Source: Hydrogenophaga intermedia
Lineage (GTDB): Bacteria; Pseudomonadota; Gammaproteobacteria; Burkholderiales; Burkholderiaceae_C
DNA length: 64,000 bases
Direction: 5' to 3'
NCBI RefSeq assembly: GCF_000723405.1
Contig: NZ_CCAE010000012.1
Coordinates: 1 to 64,000 of the forward strand
In this document: positions 26,132 through 34,842 of the stretch, one piece after another
How the letters are laid out: each line of letters begins with the position of its first letter
Numbering within the stretch: position 1 is the first letter of the stretch
Translations under genes and position numbers: made by a program
The notes under the pieces: model-generated
What the model was told of the DNA's origin: nothing
The model's database searches: none
What the model saw: only the letters and a program-made list of their open reading frames with translations

Positions 26132-26147
26132 CTTATGCACGCATAAG
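26132..26147. promoter_or_regulatory. Inverted repeat upstream of the Bug gene
   Basis: CTTATGC-AC-GCATAAG, a perfect 7-bp inverted repeat with a 2-base spacer, 66 bases before the Bug gene start. It has the size and symmetry of a dimeric regulator site (LysR or GntR type). No regulator gene is adjacent. Confidence 0.5.
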
Positions 26148-26199
26148 CTCAGTTTCTGCGCGCACCATGACGGCGATCACGCACCCGGTGCGGGCACAT

Positions 26200-27495
26200 T
26201 CACCCGCGCGCCTGCGCCAGATGCACCGCGCGCGCGCCGAGCTCGTAGAACGCCTCGCGCGCCGCACGCAGCGGTGCGGCGCGCGGCGCCGTCACGGGCA
26301 GGGCCATGCCAGCCTCGCTGCACTGCCCCAGCACCAGGCGCGCGAACTCGCGGCCGAACACCGTGCCCGGCGCGATGCCGCGGCCGTTGTAGCCGCTGAA
26401 AGACCAGGTGTTGCGCGCCAGGCGGTGCAGGCGCGGCAGGGCGTCGCGGGTCATGCCGATGTGGCCGTACCACTCATGGTCGAAGTCGATTGCGCGCAAC
26501 GACGGGAACAGCCGCGCGAGCGCACGCCTGCCCCAGTCGCGGTGGATGGCGCGGCCCGCGCCGCGCAGCGCGCCCACGCTGCCGAACACCAGGCGGCCCG
26601 CCGCGTCGAGCCGGAACGAGGACAGCACCGTCGCCGTGTCCCAGGCGCCCTGGCGCTGCGGCAGGATGGTGGCGCGCTGGTGCTCGCTCAAGGGCCGCGT
26701 AGCGAGGTTGAAGTAGGGGAAGCGCACCAGCTCTTCGTCGAGCCCCGGCCAGGGGCCGCCGGATGCGCTGTAGGCGTTGGTGGCCACCAGCACCCAGCGC
26801 GCGTCCACCGTGGCGCCGTGCGCGGTGGTGAGCCGCCAGTGCGAGCCTTCGTCGCCCACGGCCGCCACCGGGGACTGCGTGTGCAGCGCCGCGCCGGCCG
26901 CTTGCGCGGCGCGCGCCAGGCCGCGCGCGTAGGCCAGGGGTTGCAGGGTGCCGGCGCGGCGGTCGAGCAAGGCGCCGCGGTAGGCGGTGGTGCCGGTCAG
27001 CCGCGCGGCGGCGTCGGCGTCCAGCAGGTCCACCGGCGCGCCAAGGGCCTGCCATTGACGCGCGCGTTCGCCAAGGCCACGAAACCCGGACGCACCCACC
27101 GCGCAGTGCAGCGTGCCCTGGCGCACCGCTTCGCAGGCAATGCCGTGGCGTTCGATGAGGTCGAACACCACCGACGGGCCATCGCCCAGGCGCTCCAGCA
27201 GGCGCGGGCCGTGCACCGGGCCCAGCCGCTCGGGCAGCGCGGCGGGCATGACCCACATGCCCGCGTTGACCAGGCCCACGTTGCGGCCCGAGCCGCCGAA
27301 ACCGATGTCGTGGGCCTCCAGCACCAGGGCCGAGGCACCGCCTTCGGCCAGGTGCAGCGCGGCGGACAGGCCGGTGTAGCCGGCGCCGATGATGGCCACG
27401 TCCACCGTGGCGTGCCCTTGCAGTGGCGATGCCTCGGGTGCGGGCGGCGCGCTGGCCGCCCACAGGCCGTGGGAGCGCGGGTCGCGCTCAGCCAC
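26200..27495 (-). CDS. FAD-dependent oxidoreductase (DAO family)
   Basis: 431 aa. Dinucleotide-binding motif VAIIGAGYTGLSAALHLAEGG at about 33-53, then the D-amino-acid-oxidase/glycine-oxidase-type fold with FSGYNGRGIAPGTVFGRE near the C-terminus. It resembles gamma-glutamylputrescine or other amine/amino-acid oxidases of the PuuB group, which deaminate using FAD and O2. GTG 27495 overlaps the nrdJ stop by 8 bases, so it is probably translated from the same message. That pairing is unexpected for a flavin oxidase. Substrate unknown. Confidence 0.88.
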   Translation of the reverse strand: MAERDPRSHGLWAASAPPAPEASPLQGHATVDVAIIGAGYTGLSAALHLAEGGASALVLEAHDIGFGGSGRNVGLVNAGMWVMPAALPERLGPVHGPRLLERLGDGPSVVFDLIERHGIACEAVRQGTLHCAVGASGFRGLGERARQWQALGAPVDLLDADAAARLTGTTAYRGALLDRRAGTLQPLAYARGLARAAQAAGAALHTQSPVAAVGDEGSHWRLTTAHGATVDARWVLVATNAYSASGGPWPGLDEELVRFPYFNLATRPLSEHQRATILPQRQGAWDTATVLSSFRLDAAGRLVFGSVGALRGAGRAIHRDWGRRALARLFPSLRAIDFDHEWYGHIGMTRDALPRLHRLARNTWSFSGYNGRGIAPGTVFGREFARLVLGQCSEAGMALPVTAPRAAPLRAAREAFYELGARAVHLAQARG

Positions 27496-29929
27496 AGGAG
27501 CCTACGTAGCCGCAGGCCGTGCAGTGGTCGCAGCCGTCCTTGCGGATCATGGCGTGCGCGCCGCACTCGGGGCACTTGCGCCCGGCCATCTGGCCCGGCA
27601 CCGACAAGGCCACCGTCGACGGTGGCGCGACGGGCGTGGCGACGGACACCGCGCCCGCCACGCCACGGCGGCGCTCCAGGATGTTCTGCACCGCGAAGGC
27701 CAGGGCCGCGACTTCGGAGTCGTGCCACATGGGGATGACAGCACCGTCCTCGCGGGTGCGCGTGCCCAGGCGCACGGGGCCGCGGTCCCAGGCCACCTTG
27801 CGCATGTCGCGCAGCGCGCGGTCCAGGAAGCCACCCCGTGCGGCCAGCGAGAGCAGGCGCATGCTGGCGGTGATCCACTGCTGCGACTCGGCGCGCTGGC
27901 CCACGGGCATGAAGAACTCGATGGCGCGCGACTGCGTGCCACTCTGGCCGTCGGCCGCCGGCACAGGCAGGAAGGACACCACGATGTAGGTGGTGTGGTG
28001 GCCTTCCTGCGTCCAGTACTCGATCTTCTCGGCCACGGCGTCCAGCGCACCCAGCGGGCGCTGCTCGATCACGCTGCGCATGGGGTCGCCGGGCGCGGGC
28101 GCCGTGGGTTCCTCGGCGCTGCTGGCCCCTGGCACCGACAGCACGGCGCCGAGGATGTCATTGGGCCGGTAAGTGGCCAGGCCCTTCAGGCCACCGCGCC
28201 AGGCCTTCAGGTACAGGTCCTTGAATTCCTCGAACGGGTAGTCGGCGGGCACGTTCACCGTCTTCGATATGGAGGTGTCGATGAAGGGCTGCACCGCGGC
28301 CATCATGCCCAGGTGGCCGTCCACGCCCATCTCCAGAGCGGAGACGAAGTACGGCGGCAACTGCTGCACGTCACCGCCGAGCGCGCGCCACAGGCGCCAG
28401 GCGTGGTCGCTCACCTCGTGCTCGCGCGTGCTGCCGTCGGCCTCGCGCTTCTTTCGTGTGTAGGTCCAGGAGAAGGCAGGCTCGATGCCGTTGGAGGCGT
28501 TGTCGGCGAAGGCCAGGCTCACGGTGCCCGTGGGCGCGATCGACAGCAGGTGGCTGTTGCGGATGCCGTGTGTGCGGATGGCCTGCTGGATGTCGTCCGG
28601 CAGGCGGCTGGCGAAGGTGCCGCTGGCCAGGTAGCTCTCGACATCCAGCTTCGGGAAGACGCCCTTCTCTTTCGCCAATTCCACCGAGGCGCGGTAGGCC
28701 GCGTCGCGCAGGCGCTCGGCGATGCGCGCGGCCATGGCCACGCCGGCCTCACTGTCGTATCGCAGCTTGAGCAGGATGAGCGCGTCGCCCAGGCCCGTGA
28801 AGCCCACGCCGATGCGCCGCTTCGCCTGCGCCTCGGCGCGTTGCTCGGGCAAGGGCCAGTACGTGAGGTCGAGCACGTTGTCGAGCGCGCGCACTTGCAG
28901 GGCCACGGTGCGCTCGAAGGCCTCGAAGTCGAAGGCGGCGTCGCCGCCCACGCCGAAGGGGTGGCGCACGAAGCGCGTGAGGATGACGGGGCCGAGGTCG
29001 CAGCAGCCGTAGGGAGGGAGGGGTTGCTCGCCGCAAGGATTCGTGGCCTCGATGTTTTCAATGGCGCGCAGATTGTTGTCGCGCCCGATCGCGTCGATGA
29101 ACAGGATCCCCGGCTCGGCGAAGTCGTAGGCGGATTGCATGATCACGTCCCACAGCTCGCGCGCGCGAACGGTCTCGTACACCCAGCGGCCGTCGTCGCG
29201 CTGGTGCGCGCCGCGGGCCATCTGCTCCGGCCCCGGCTGCGCCGTGTGCACCAGTTCCCAGGGGCCGTCGGCCAGCACCGCGTCCATGAATGTATCGGGC
29301 ACGGCCACCGAGACGTTGAAGTTGTTCCAGCGCCCGGGCGTGCGTTTGGCGGTGATGAACTCGCGCACGTCGGGGTGGTCGATGCGCAGCACGCCCATCT
29401 GCGCGCCGCGCCGCGCGCCCGCGCTCTCCACCGTGGCGCAGGACTGGTCGAACACGTTGATGTAGCTGCAGGGCCCGGAGGCAATGGAGGCGGTGACCTT
29501 CACGCGCGCGCCGCGCGGGCGGATGCGCGAGAAGTCGTAGCCCACGCCGCCACCGCGTCGCATGGTTTCGGCGGCTTCGCGAAGGGCTTCGTAGATGCCG
29601 GGGTAGCCGGCCTCGTCACGGCCCTGGATGGCGTCGCCCACCGGTTGCACGAAGCAATTGATGAGCGTGGCCTGCAGCTCGGTACCGGCCGCGCTCATGA
29701 TGCGCCCGGCGCCGATGCCGCCCTGGCACAACAGGTCCAGGAAGCGCGGTTCGAATTCGGCGCGGCGCTCCGGCGCCTCGACGCTGGCCAGGGCGCGCGC
29801 CACGCGGGCGAAGAGCTGCTCGCGCGTGGTCTCGCCGTCCTTGAGGTACTTCTCGCGCAGCACCTCTTCGCTGATGGGCTGGGGGTCCAGTTCGGGCAGC
29901 AGATCGCGCGCTGTGGGTTCTCGGTTCAT
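27488..29929 (-). CDS. nrdJ: Adenosylcobalamin-dependent (class II) ribonucleotide reductase
   Basis: 813 aa. It reduces ribonucleotides to deoxyribonucleotides with a radical made from B12, so it needs no oxygen. Visible features: CATVESAGARRGAQMGVLRI, FNVSVAVPD, NLRAIENIEATNPCGEQPLP with the active-site cysteine, GTVSLAFADNASNGIEP, and a C-terminal zinc-ribbon-like tail KCPEC-N12-CDHCTACGYVGSC that likely carries the re-reducing cysteines. ATG 29929 is used; 14 codons upstream in frame are unlikely. It lies 38 bases after the carbonic anhydrase gene, in line with the nar operon. A B12 supply is required; only a distant CobD/CbiB-family gene is seen here. Confidence 0.94.
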   Translation of the reverse strand: MNREPTARDLLPELDPQPISEEVLREKYLKDGETTREQLFARVARALASVEAPERRAEFEPRFLDLLCQGGIGAGRIMSAAGTELQATLINCFVQPVGDAIQGRDEAGYPGIYEALREAAETMRRGGGVGYDFSRIRPRGARVKVTASIASGPCSYINVFDQSCATVESAGARRGAQMGVLRIDHPDVREFITAKRTPGRWNNFNVSVAVPDTFMDAVLADGPWELVHTAQPGPEQMARGAHQRDDGRWVYETVRARELWDVIMQSAYDFAEPGILFIDAIGRDNNLRAIENIEATNPCGEQPLPPYGCCDLGPVILTRFVRHPFGVGGDAAFDFEAFERTVALQVRALDNVLDLTYWPLPEQRAEAQAKRRIGVGFTGLGDALILLKLRYDSEAGVAMAARIAERLRDAAYRASVELAKEKGVFPKLDVESYLASGTFASRLPDDIQQAIRTHGIRNSHLLSIAPTGTVSLAFADNASNGIEPAFSWTYTRKKREADGSTREHEVSDHAWRLWRALGGDVQQLPPYFVSALEMGVDGHLGMMAAVQPFIDTSISKTVNVPADYPFEEFKDLYLKAWRGGLKGLATYRPNDILGAVLSVPGASSAEEPTAPAPGDPMRSVIEQRPLGALDAVAEKIEYWTQEGHHTTYIVVSFLPVPAADGQSGTQSRAIEFFMPVGQRAESQQWITASMRLLSLAARGGFLDRALRDMRKVAWDRGPVRLGTRTREDGAVIPMWHDSEVAALAFAVQNILERRRGVAGAVSVATPVAPPSTVALSVPGQMAGRKCPECGAHAMIRKDGCDHCTACGYVGSCG

Positions 29930-29967
29930 GGTCTTGGTGTCCTTGGAGGCGCGTCGCCACGCCCGGG

Positions 29968-30663
29968 TCAATCGGCAATGATCTGGCCGTCGTGCTCCAC
30001 GTACGGCGGGTAAGGGCCGGTGCCACTGCTGCTGGCCTGGGAGGCGGCCACGAAGCCGCCCGCGGCGGCGTCGAAAACGTGCACCTCACCGTCCTCGATC
30101 ACGTAGTGCCAGCCGTGCAACGACAGGGTACCCGCTTCCACCGCGCGGCGCACCATCGGGTAGTCCATGAGCCGCTGCAGTTGCAGCACCACGCTGCGCT
30201 GCTCGGTGCGCCACTGGGCTTCGGGTGATGGCCGCACCGGCAGCAGGGCCTCTTGCACCAGCTCAAGCCACACCCGCAGCGCCCGCGCCTCTTCGGGCAC
30301 GCCCTCGTAGGCGGCGCGCACCGCGCCGCAGTGGCTGTGACCGCAGACGATGATGCGCTCGACCTTGAGACTCAGCACGGCGAACTCGATCGCGGCCATG
30401 GTGCCGTGCCAGCCGCGCGAACCGTCGTAGGGCGGAATGAGCGCGCCCACGTTGCGCACGATGAACAGCTCGCCCGGACCCGCGCCGGTGAGCAGGTAGG
30501 GCACGAGGCGCGAATCCGAACAGCCGATGAACAGGGTTCGGGGGTGCTGCCCGTTCGCCACCAGATCCTGGAAGCGCTGTTGGTGCCGTGGAAAGTAGTC
30601 GGCGTGAAAATCGCGCAGGCGTGTGAGCAGTTCGTCGCCGCCAGCCGGCGGCGACGGGTTCAT
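29968..30663 (-). CDS. Beta-class carbonic anhydrase
   Basis: 231 aa. It interconverts CO2 and bicarbonate. Zinc ligands Cys48, His109 and Cys112, with the Asp50-Arg52 dyad in CSDSR and CGHSHCGA at 107-114, mark a beta-class enzyme. No signal peptide, so cytoplasmic. ATG 30663 overlaps the ppiC stop by 4 bases, which ties it to the nar operon. It may provide bicarbonate during anaerobic growth; that role is inferred. Confidence 0.94.
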   Translation of the reverse strand: MNPSPPAGGDELLTRLRDFHADYFPRHQQRFQDLVANGQHPRTLFIGCSDSRLVPYLLTGAGPGELFIVRNVGALIPPYDGSRGWHGTMAAIEFAVLSLKVERIIVCGHSHCGAVRAAYEGVPEEARALRVWLELVQEALLPVRPSPEAQWRTEQRSVVLQLQRLMDYPMVRRAVEAGTLSLHGWHYVIEDGEVHVFDAAAGGFVAASQASSSGTGPYPPYVEHDGQIIAD

Positions 30664-31532
30664 TGCACCAGCGGCGAACCCGCGCCGTCGAGCTCGATGC
30701 CGCGCAGCTCGGCCTCACCCACCAGGATCTGCATGTACTGGCGCCAGGCGATGGCGCGCGCCTGCAGCGCCAGCTCGTCCGCAATGCGCTCGGCAATCGC
30801 CTCGAAGAGTGGCAACGTGCCATTGCGCCGGCCCAGCACCTCAACGATGTGCAGGCCGTGGCGCGAGTGCACCAGGCGCGGGTGCACGCCCATGCCCCAG
30901 GCGCTGTCGCGCAGGTGAAAGAGCTCGTTGGCGAGTTCGGGCGCGCAGTCGTCGGGCGAGATCCAGCCCAGATCGCCGCCACGGGCGCCGCTCGGGCAGT
31001 TGGACAGGGTCTGCGCCAGTTCCTCGAAGCGACCGGGCCCCGCGTCCTGGCGCGTGAGTTCCAGCAGCGCGGCCTCGGCGCGCTGTGCCAGGCGGTGCAC
31101 GTCCACGCCCTGCGTGACGGCGAACAGGATGTGGCGCACGTGGCGGGCCTGGCCCACCACATAGCGCGGGCGGTTGGCCTCGTAGTGGCGGCGGCAGGCC
31201 TCGGCGTCGGCCGTGGGCACGTGCACCTCGTCGTCCAGCATGGCTTCGATGGCGGCGCGCTCGGCCGCATTCAAGGGCGGTGCGACCGCCACATCCTGCG
31301 CGGGCAGGCGGCCCTGGCGCACGGCCGCCTGGCGCAGCAGTTCGGTGTGGGCGCGCTCGCGCAGTTCGTCGGGCGTGAGGCGCTCGCCGGGCCCGTGCAG
31401 CCGCACGCCGTTGACGCTGGGCACTTCGGTGGGGGGGCCAACGGCCACGGGCTCGGCCTGGCCCTGTGCGCTGGAGGCGCAGCCGCAATGGCCGCTGCCG
31501 CAGCCGCCGCCCTGGGGTTCATGTGCAGTCAT
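30660..31532 (-). CDS. Parvulin-type peptidyl-prolyl isomerase of the nar operon
   Basis: 290 aa. A PpiC domain spans about 127-235 (VRHILFAV, ARGGDLGWI, VHSRHGLHIVEVLG). The N-terminus has a cysteine cluster, GGGCGSGHCGC, which may bind metal; there is no signal peptide, so it acts in the cytoplasm. It starts 1 base after narI. PpiC genes follow narI in many proteobacterial nar operons, and a chaperone role in nitrate reductase assembly is generally supposed. The same order here supports that. Confidence 0.9.
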   Translation of the reverse strand: MTAHEPQGGGCGSGHCGCASSAQGQAEPVAVGPPTEVPSVNGVRLHGPGERLTPDELRERAHTELLRQAAVRQGRLPAQDVAVAPPLNAAERAAIEAMLDDEVHVPTADAEACRRHYEANRPRYVVGQARHVRHILFAVTQGVDVHRLAQRAEAALLELTRQDAGPGRFEELAQTLSNCPSGARGGDLGWISPDDCAPELANELFHLRDSAWGMGVHPRLVHSRHGLHIVEVLGRRNGTLPLFEAIAERIADELALQARAIAWRQYMQILVGEAELRGIELDGAGSPLVQ

Positions 31533-31533
31533 G

Positions 31534-32241
31534 TCAGCGGTCCTCTCGGGTGTGCAGGCCCAGGCGGCGGCTGCGCACCACCTGGTAGGGGCGCAGCACG
31601 TAGGCCAGCGTGGCGAAGCCGCTCCACACGTGCACCAGGCGCGAGAAGGGGAACAGCAGGAAGATCGTCATGCCCAGCACCAGGTGCACCTTGAAGGGCC
31701 AGTCCATGTCCACCAGCACGCTGGCGTCGGGGCGGAAGGTGACCACGCTCTGCGCCCAGTGCGACAGCGCCAGCATGGTGGCACCGTCGCTGTGCGAGAT
31801 GGAGTACGGCAGTGTGACCAGGCCCAACATCAGTTGCACCCACAGGATGATCAGGATGAACAGGTCGGTGCGGTGGCTGGTGAGGCGGATGCGCGGGTCG
31901 AAGATGCGTCGGTGCAGCAGCAGGGTGAGACCCACGAAGCACACCAGGCCGGCCACGCCACCGGCCACCACCGCGAGCATCTGCTTGTTCGCCGGCGAGA
32001 TGAAGGGCTCATACACCCAGTGCGGCGTGAGCAGCCCCACGGCATGGCCGAAGAACAGGAACAGGATGCCGGCGTGGAACAGGTTGCTGCCCCAGCGCAG
32101 TTGGCCGGCGCGCAGCATCTGCGACGAGTCGCTCTTCCACGTGTACTGGTCGCGGTCGAAGCGCGCCAGGCTGCCCATCAGGAACACCGAGAGGCAAACG
32201 TAGGGATAGACGTTGAACAGGAAGTTGTGCAGGGTGTTCAC
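31534..32241 (-). CDS. narI: Respiratory nitrate reductase gamma subunit (cytochrome b)
   Basis: 235 aa, five membrane helices. The four haem-ligand histidines are at 56, 66, 186 and 204 (NLFHAGILFLFFGH, FKVHLVLG, RLVHVWSG), one residue off or identical to E. coli numbering. It takes electrons from quinol and passes them to NarH. Start overlaps the narJ stop by 4 bases. Confidence 0.97.
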   Translation of the reverse strand: MNTLHNFLFNVYPYVCLSVFLMGSLARFDRDQYTWKSDSSQMLRAGQLRWGSNLFHAGILFLFFGHAVGLLTPHWVYEPFISPANKQMLAVVAGGVAGLVCFVGLTLLLHRRIFDPRIRLTSHRTDLFILIILWVQLMLGLVTLPYSISHSDGATMLALSHWAQSVVTFRPDASVLVDMDWPFKVHLVLGMTIFLLFPFSRLVHVWSGFATLAYVLRPYQVVRSRRLGLHTREDR

Positions 32242-32930
32242 GGCTGGGCTCCCGAAGAAGCGGAACGGACGACGCGCACGGGCTGCGGCTGCGCGGGACG
32301 CGACTGGCCCGCGGTGGAGCAGCCGCCGAAGACGGCGGGCTCTTCCCAGGTCTCGTCGAGCGGCTCGTCATCGGCCACGGCCACCGCTTCGGCGCGCTCG
32401 CCGGCAAGTTCGAGCACGGCGGCCAGCACGCTGGCGTAGGAGCTGCCCTTGCCGAGCAGGGCACTGAAGATGGCGCGCAGGATGTGCGCCGTTTCGGCGA
32501 GCAGCGCGCGCGCCTGGGCGGGCGGCTGGGTGGAGGCGTACTCGAGCAGCACGCTCAGGTGGTCGGGCAGTTCGTCCTCGCGCAGCAGCAGGCCAGCCTG
32601 CTCGTAGGTCTTGACGAGGTCGATCATGGCCGGGCCACGGTCGCGCGAGTCGCCGTGCACGTGTTCGAACAGGTGCAGCGAGGTGCTGCGCCCGCGATCG
32701 AACAGCTCGACGAATTCGGCCTCCACCGCCAGCGCGGGGCGGCGCGCCAGACGCAGCAGCAGCTGGCCGAGTTCACCGGCGCGTGCGGGCGAGAGCGCGC
32801 CCTCCGCGGCCAGCACGCGGGCCATGTCGGCCGCGTGTTCGCGCAGCACGGCATCGGGGTAGCTCAGCAGGCGGGCCAGCACGCGCAAGGTGTGCGGCGC
32901 GGGGCGCTCAGGCGCGAAAGGGTTCTTCAT
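32238..32930 (-). CDS. narJ: Nitrate reductase molybdenum-cofactor assembly chaperone
   Basis: 230 aa, all-helical TorD-like chaperone. It contains VELFDRGRSTSLHLFEHVHG and SRDRGPAMIDLV, the NarJ hallmark, and a variable acidic then Pro-rich C-terminal tail after about 190. It binds the NarG N-terminus and helps insert the cofactor. It begins 1 base after narH. Confidence 0.96.
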   Translation of the reverse strand: MKNPFAPERPAPHTLRVLARLLSYPDAVLREHAADMARVLAAEGALSPARAGELGQLLLRLARRPALAVEAEFVELFDRGRSTSLHLFEHVHGDSRDRGPAMIDLVKTYEQAGLLLREDELPDHLSVLLEYASTQPPAQARALLAETAHILRAIFSALLGKGSSYASVLAAVLELAGERAEAVAVADDEPLDETWEEPAVFGGCSTAGQSRPAQPQPVRVVRSASSGAQP

Positions 32931-32931
32931 T

Positions 32932-34464
32932 TCAGATCTCCGCTTGAATGGGGATCGTGCGGCGCTTCTCGCTGCCGAACAGGCTGGTCTCGGTCACACC
33001 CTCGCTGCAGCCGTTGCCGAAGCTGAAGCCGCAGCCACCCTTGACGTTGAAGGCGTTCTCGGCGTACTCGCGGTGCGTGCTCGGGATGACGAAGCGGTCC
33101 TCGTAGTTGGCGATGGCCATCACGCGGTACATGGCCTCGACTTCCGCAGCCGTGAGGCCGACCTGGTCGAGCACGCTCTGGTTGAGCGCGCCGTCCACGT
33201 GCTTGCTGCGCTGGTAGGCGCGCATGGCCAGCATGCGTTCGAGCGCGCGCGCCACGGGTTGGGTGTCGCCCGCGGTGAGCAGGTTGGCCAGGTACTTGAG
33301 CGGAATGCGCAGTTGCGAGATGTCGGGGATGTCGCCGTTGATGCCGACCTGGCCCGCGTTGGCCGCGGCGGTGATGGGCGACAGTGGGGGCACGTACCAG
33401 ACCATGGGAAGGGTGCGGTACTCGGGGTGCAGCGGCAGGGCCACCTGCCACTCGACGGCCATCTTGTAGACCGGGCTGTGGCGGGCGGCCTCCAGCCAGG
33501 CCTCGGGAATGCCGTCGGCGCGCGCCTGTTCGATCACGGCCGAGTCGTTCGGGTCGAGAAAGATATCCAGTTGCGAGCGGTAGAGGTCGATCTCCTGCTC
33601 GGTGCTGGCCGCTTCGGCGATGCGGTCGGCGTCGTAGAGCAGCACACCGAGGTAGCGGATGCGGCCGACGCAGGTCTCGCTGCACACGGTCGGCTGGCCG
33701 GCCTCAATGCGCGGGTAGCAGAAGGTGCACTTCTCGGCCTTGCCGCTTTTCCAGTTGTAGTAGATCTTCTTGTAGGGGCAGCCGCTCACGCACATGCGCC
33801 AGCCGCGGCACTTGTCCTGGTCGATGAGGACGATGCCGTCTTCCTCGCGCTTGTAGATCGATCCCGAAGGGCAGGAGGCCACGCACGCCGGGTTGAGGCA
33901 GTGCTCGCACAGGCGCGGCAGGTACATCATGAAAGTGTTCTCGAACTCGCCCACCATGGCCTTCTGCGCTTCGAGGAAGCCGTCGAAGTTGGCGTCCTTG
34001 CTGCGCTTGGCGAACTCACCGCCGAGGATCTCTTCCCAGTTCGGACCCCACTCGATCTTCTCCATGCGCTGGCCAGTGATGAGCGAGCGCGGCCGCGCGG
34101 TGGGCGCGTGCTGCATCTCGGGGGCCGACTGCAGGTGGTCGTAGTCGAAGGTGAAGGGCTCGTAGTAGTCGTCGATCTGCGGCAGCGCGGGGTTGGCGAA
34201 GATCTTCATCAGCAGCGACCACTTGCCGCCCTGGCGCGGCTCGATGGCGCCGTTGGCCTTGCGCACCCAGCCGCCCTTCCAGCGGTCCTGGTTCTCCCAT
34301 TCCTTGGGGTAGCCGATGCCGGGCTTGGTCTCGACGTTGTTGAACCAGGCGTATTCGACGCCGGGCCGGCTGGTCCAGACGTTCTTGCAGGTGACGGAGC
34401 AGGTGTGACAGCCGATGCACTTGTCCAGGTTGAGCACCATGCCGATCTGTGCGCGCACTTTCAT
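32932..34464 (-). CDS. narH: Respiratory nitrate reductase beta subunit
   Basis: 510 aa iron-sulfur subunit. Four cysteine groups are intact: CIGCHTCSVTC near the start, CEHCLNPACVASC, CRGWRMCVSGC (the tryptophan marks the 3Fe-4S site, as in E. coli) and CTFCYPRIEAGQPTVCSETC. They carry electrons from NarI haem to NarG. ATG 34464 fits the family start MKVRAQIGMVLNLDKCIGC and overlaps the cupin gene stop by 4 bases. Confidence 0.97.
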   Translation of the reverse strand: MKVRAQIGMVLNLDKCIGCHTCSVTCKNVWTSRPGVEYAWFNNVETKPGIGYPKEWENQDRWKGGWVRKANGAIEPRQGGKWSLLMKIFANPALPQIDDYYEPFTFDYDHLQSAPEMQHAPTARPRSLITGQRMEKIEWGPNWEEILGGEFAKRSKDANFDGFLEAQKAMVGEFENTFMMYLPRLCEHCLNPACVASCPSGSIYKREEDGIVLIDQDKCRGWRMCVSGCPYKKIYYNWKSGKAEKCTFCYPRIEAGQPTVCSETCVGRIRYLGVLLYDADRIAEAASTEQEIDLYRSQLDIFLDPNDSAVIEQARADGIPEAWLEAARHSPVYKMAVEWQVALPLHPEYRTLPMVWYVPPLSPITAAANAGQVGINGDIPDISQLRIPLKYLANLLTAGDTQPVARALERMLAMRAYQRSKHVDGALNQSVLDQVGLTAAEVEAMYRVMAIANYEDRFVIPSTHREYAENAFNVKGGCGFSFGNGCSEGVTETSLFGSEKRRTIPIQAEI

Positions 34465-34823
34465 GCTTGTTCTCCGGTGGCGGGGGGTTCGTGGGTGTCG
34501 AGGCCGAACAGCGTGACCAGGGCCGAACAGGCCTCGATGGCGCGCACGGCGTGGTCTTCTTCTGGGGGGATGTGGCACAGGTCGCCGGCGCGCAGGGTGA
34601 GCCGCCGGCCCATGGCCTCGAACTCGAAGCTGCCTTCCAGGCACTGGATGACCATGCGGTCGCGCACCTTGTGGGGCGCGAGCACCTGGCCCGACGTGAG
34701 CACGAGGCGAAAGATCTGCAGGCCGCGATCGCGTACCAGCGTTTGAGAGCGGGCGCTGGCGAGCGCCGCGCCCAGCGGGCCGGCGGCGATCACCTCGGCG
34801 GCGGCGGCATGAGGCAGTGCCAT
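34461..34823 (-). CDS. Small cupin-domain protein between narG and narH
   Basis: 120 aa, a single cupin barrel: PHKVRDRMVIQCLEGSFEFE and LCHIPPEEDHAVRAIEA carry the expected turn glycines and possible metal ligands (His51, His88). There is no DNA-binding or catalytic signature. It lies 19 bases after narG and overlaps narH by 4 bases (ATGA), so it is transcribed and translated within the structural operon. Its function is not known. It could sense or store a small ligand, or assist metal handling of the enzyme; these are guesses. Confidence 0.85.
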   Translation of the reverse strand: MALPHAAAAEVIAAGPLGAALASARSQTLVRDRGLQIFRLVLTSGQVLAPHKVRDRMVIQCLEGSFEFEAMGRRLTLRAGDLCHIPPEEDHAVRAIEACSALVTLFGLDTHEPPATGEQA

Positions 34824-34842
34824 GGGGGCGCTCCCGGCCGGC

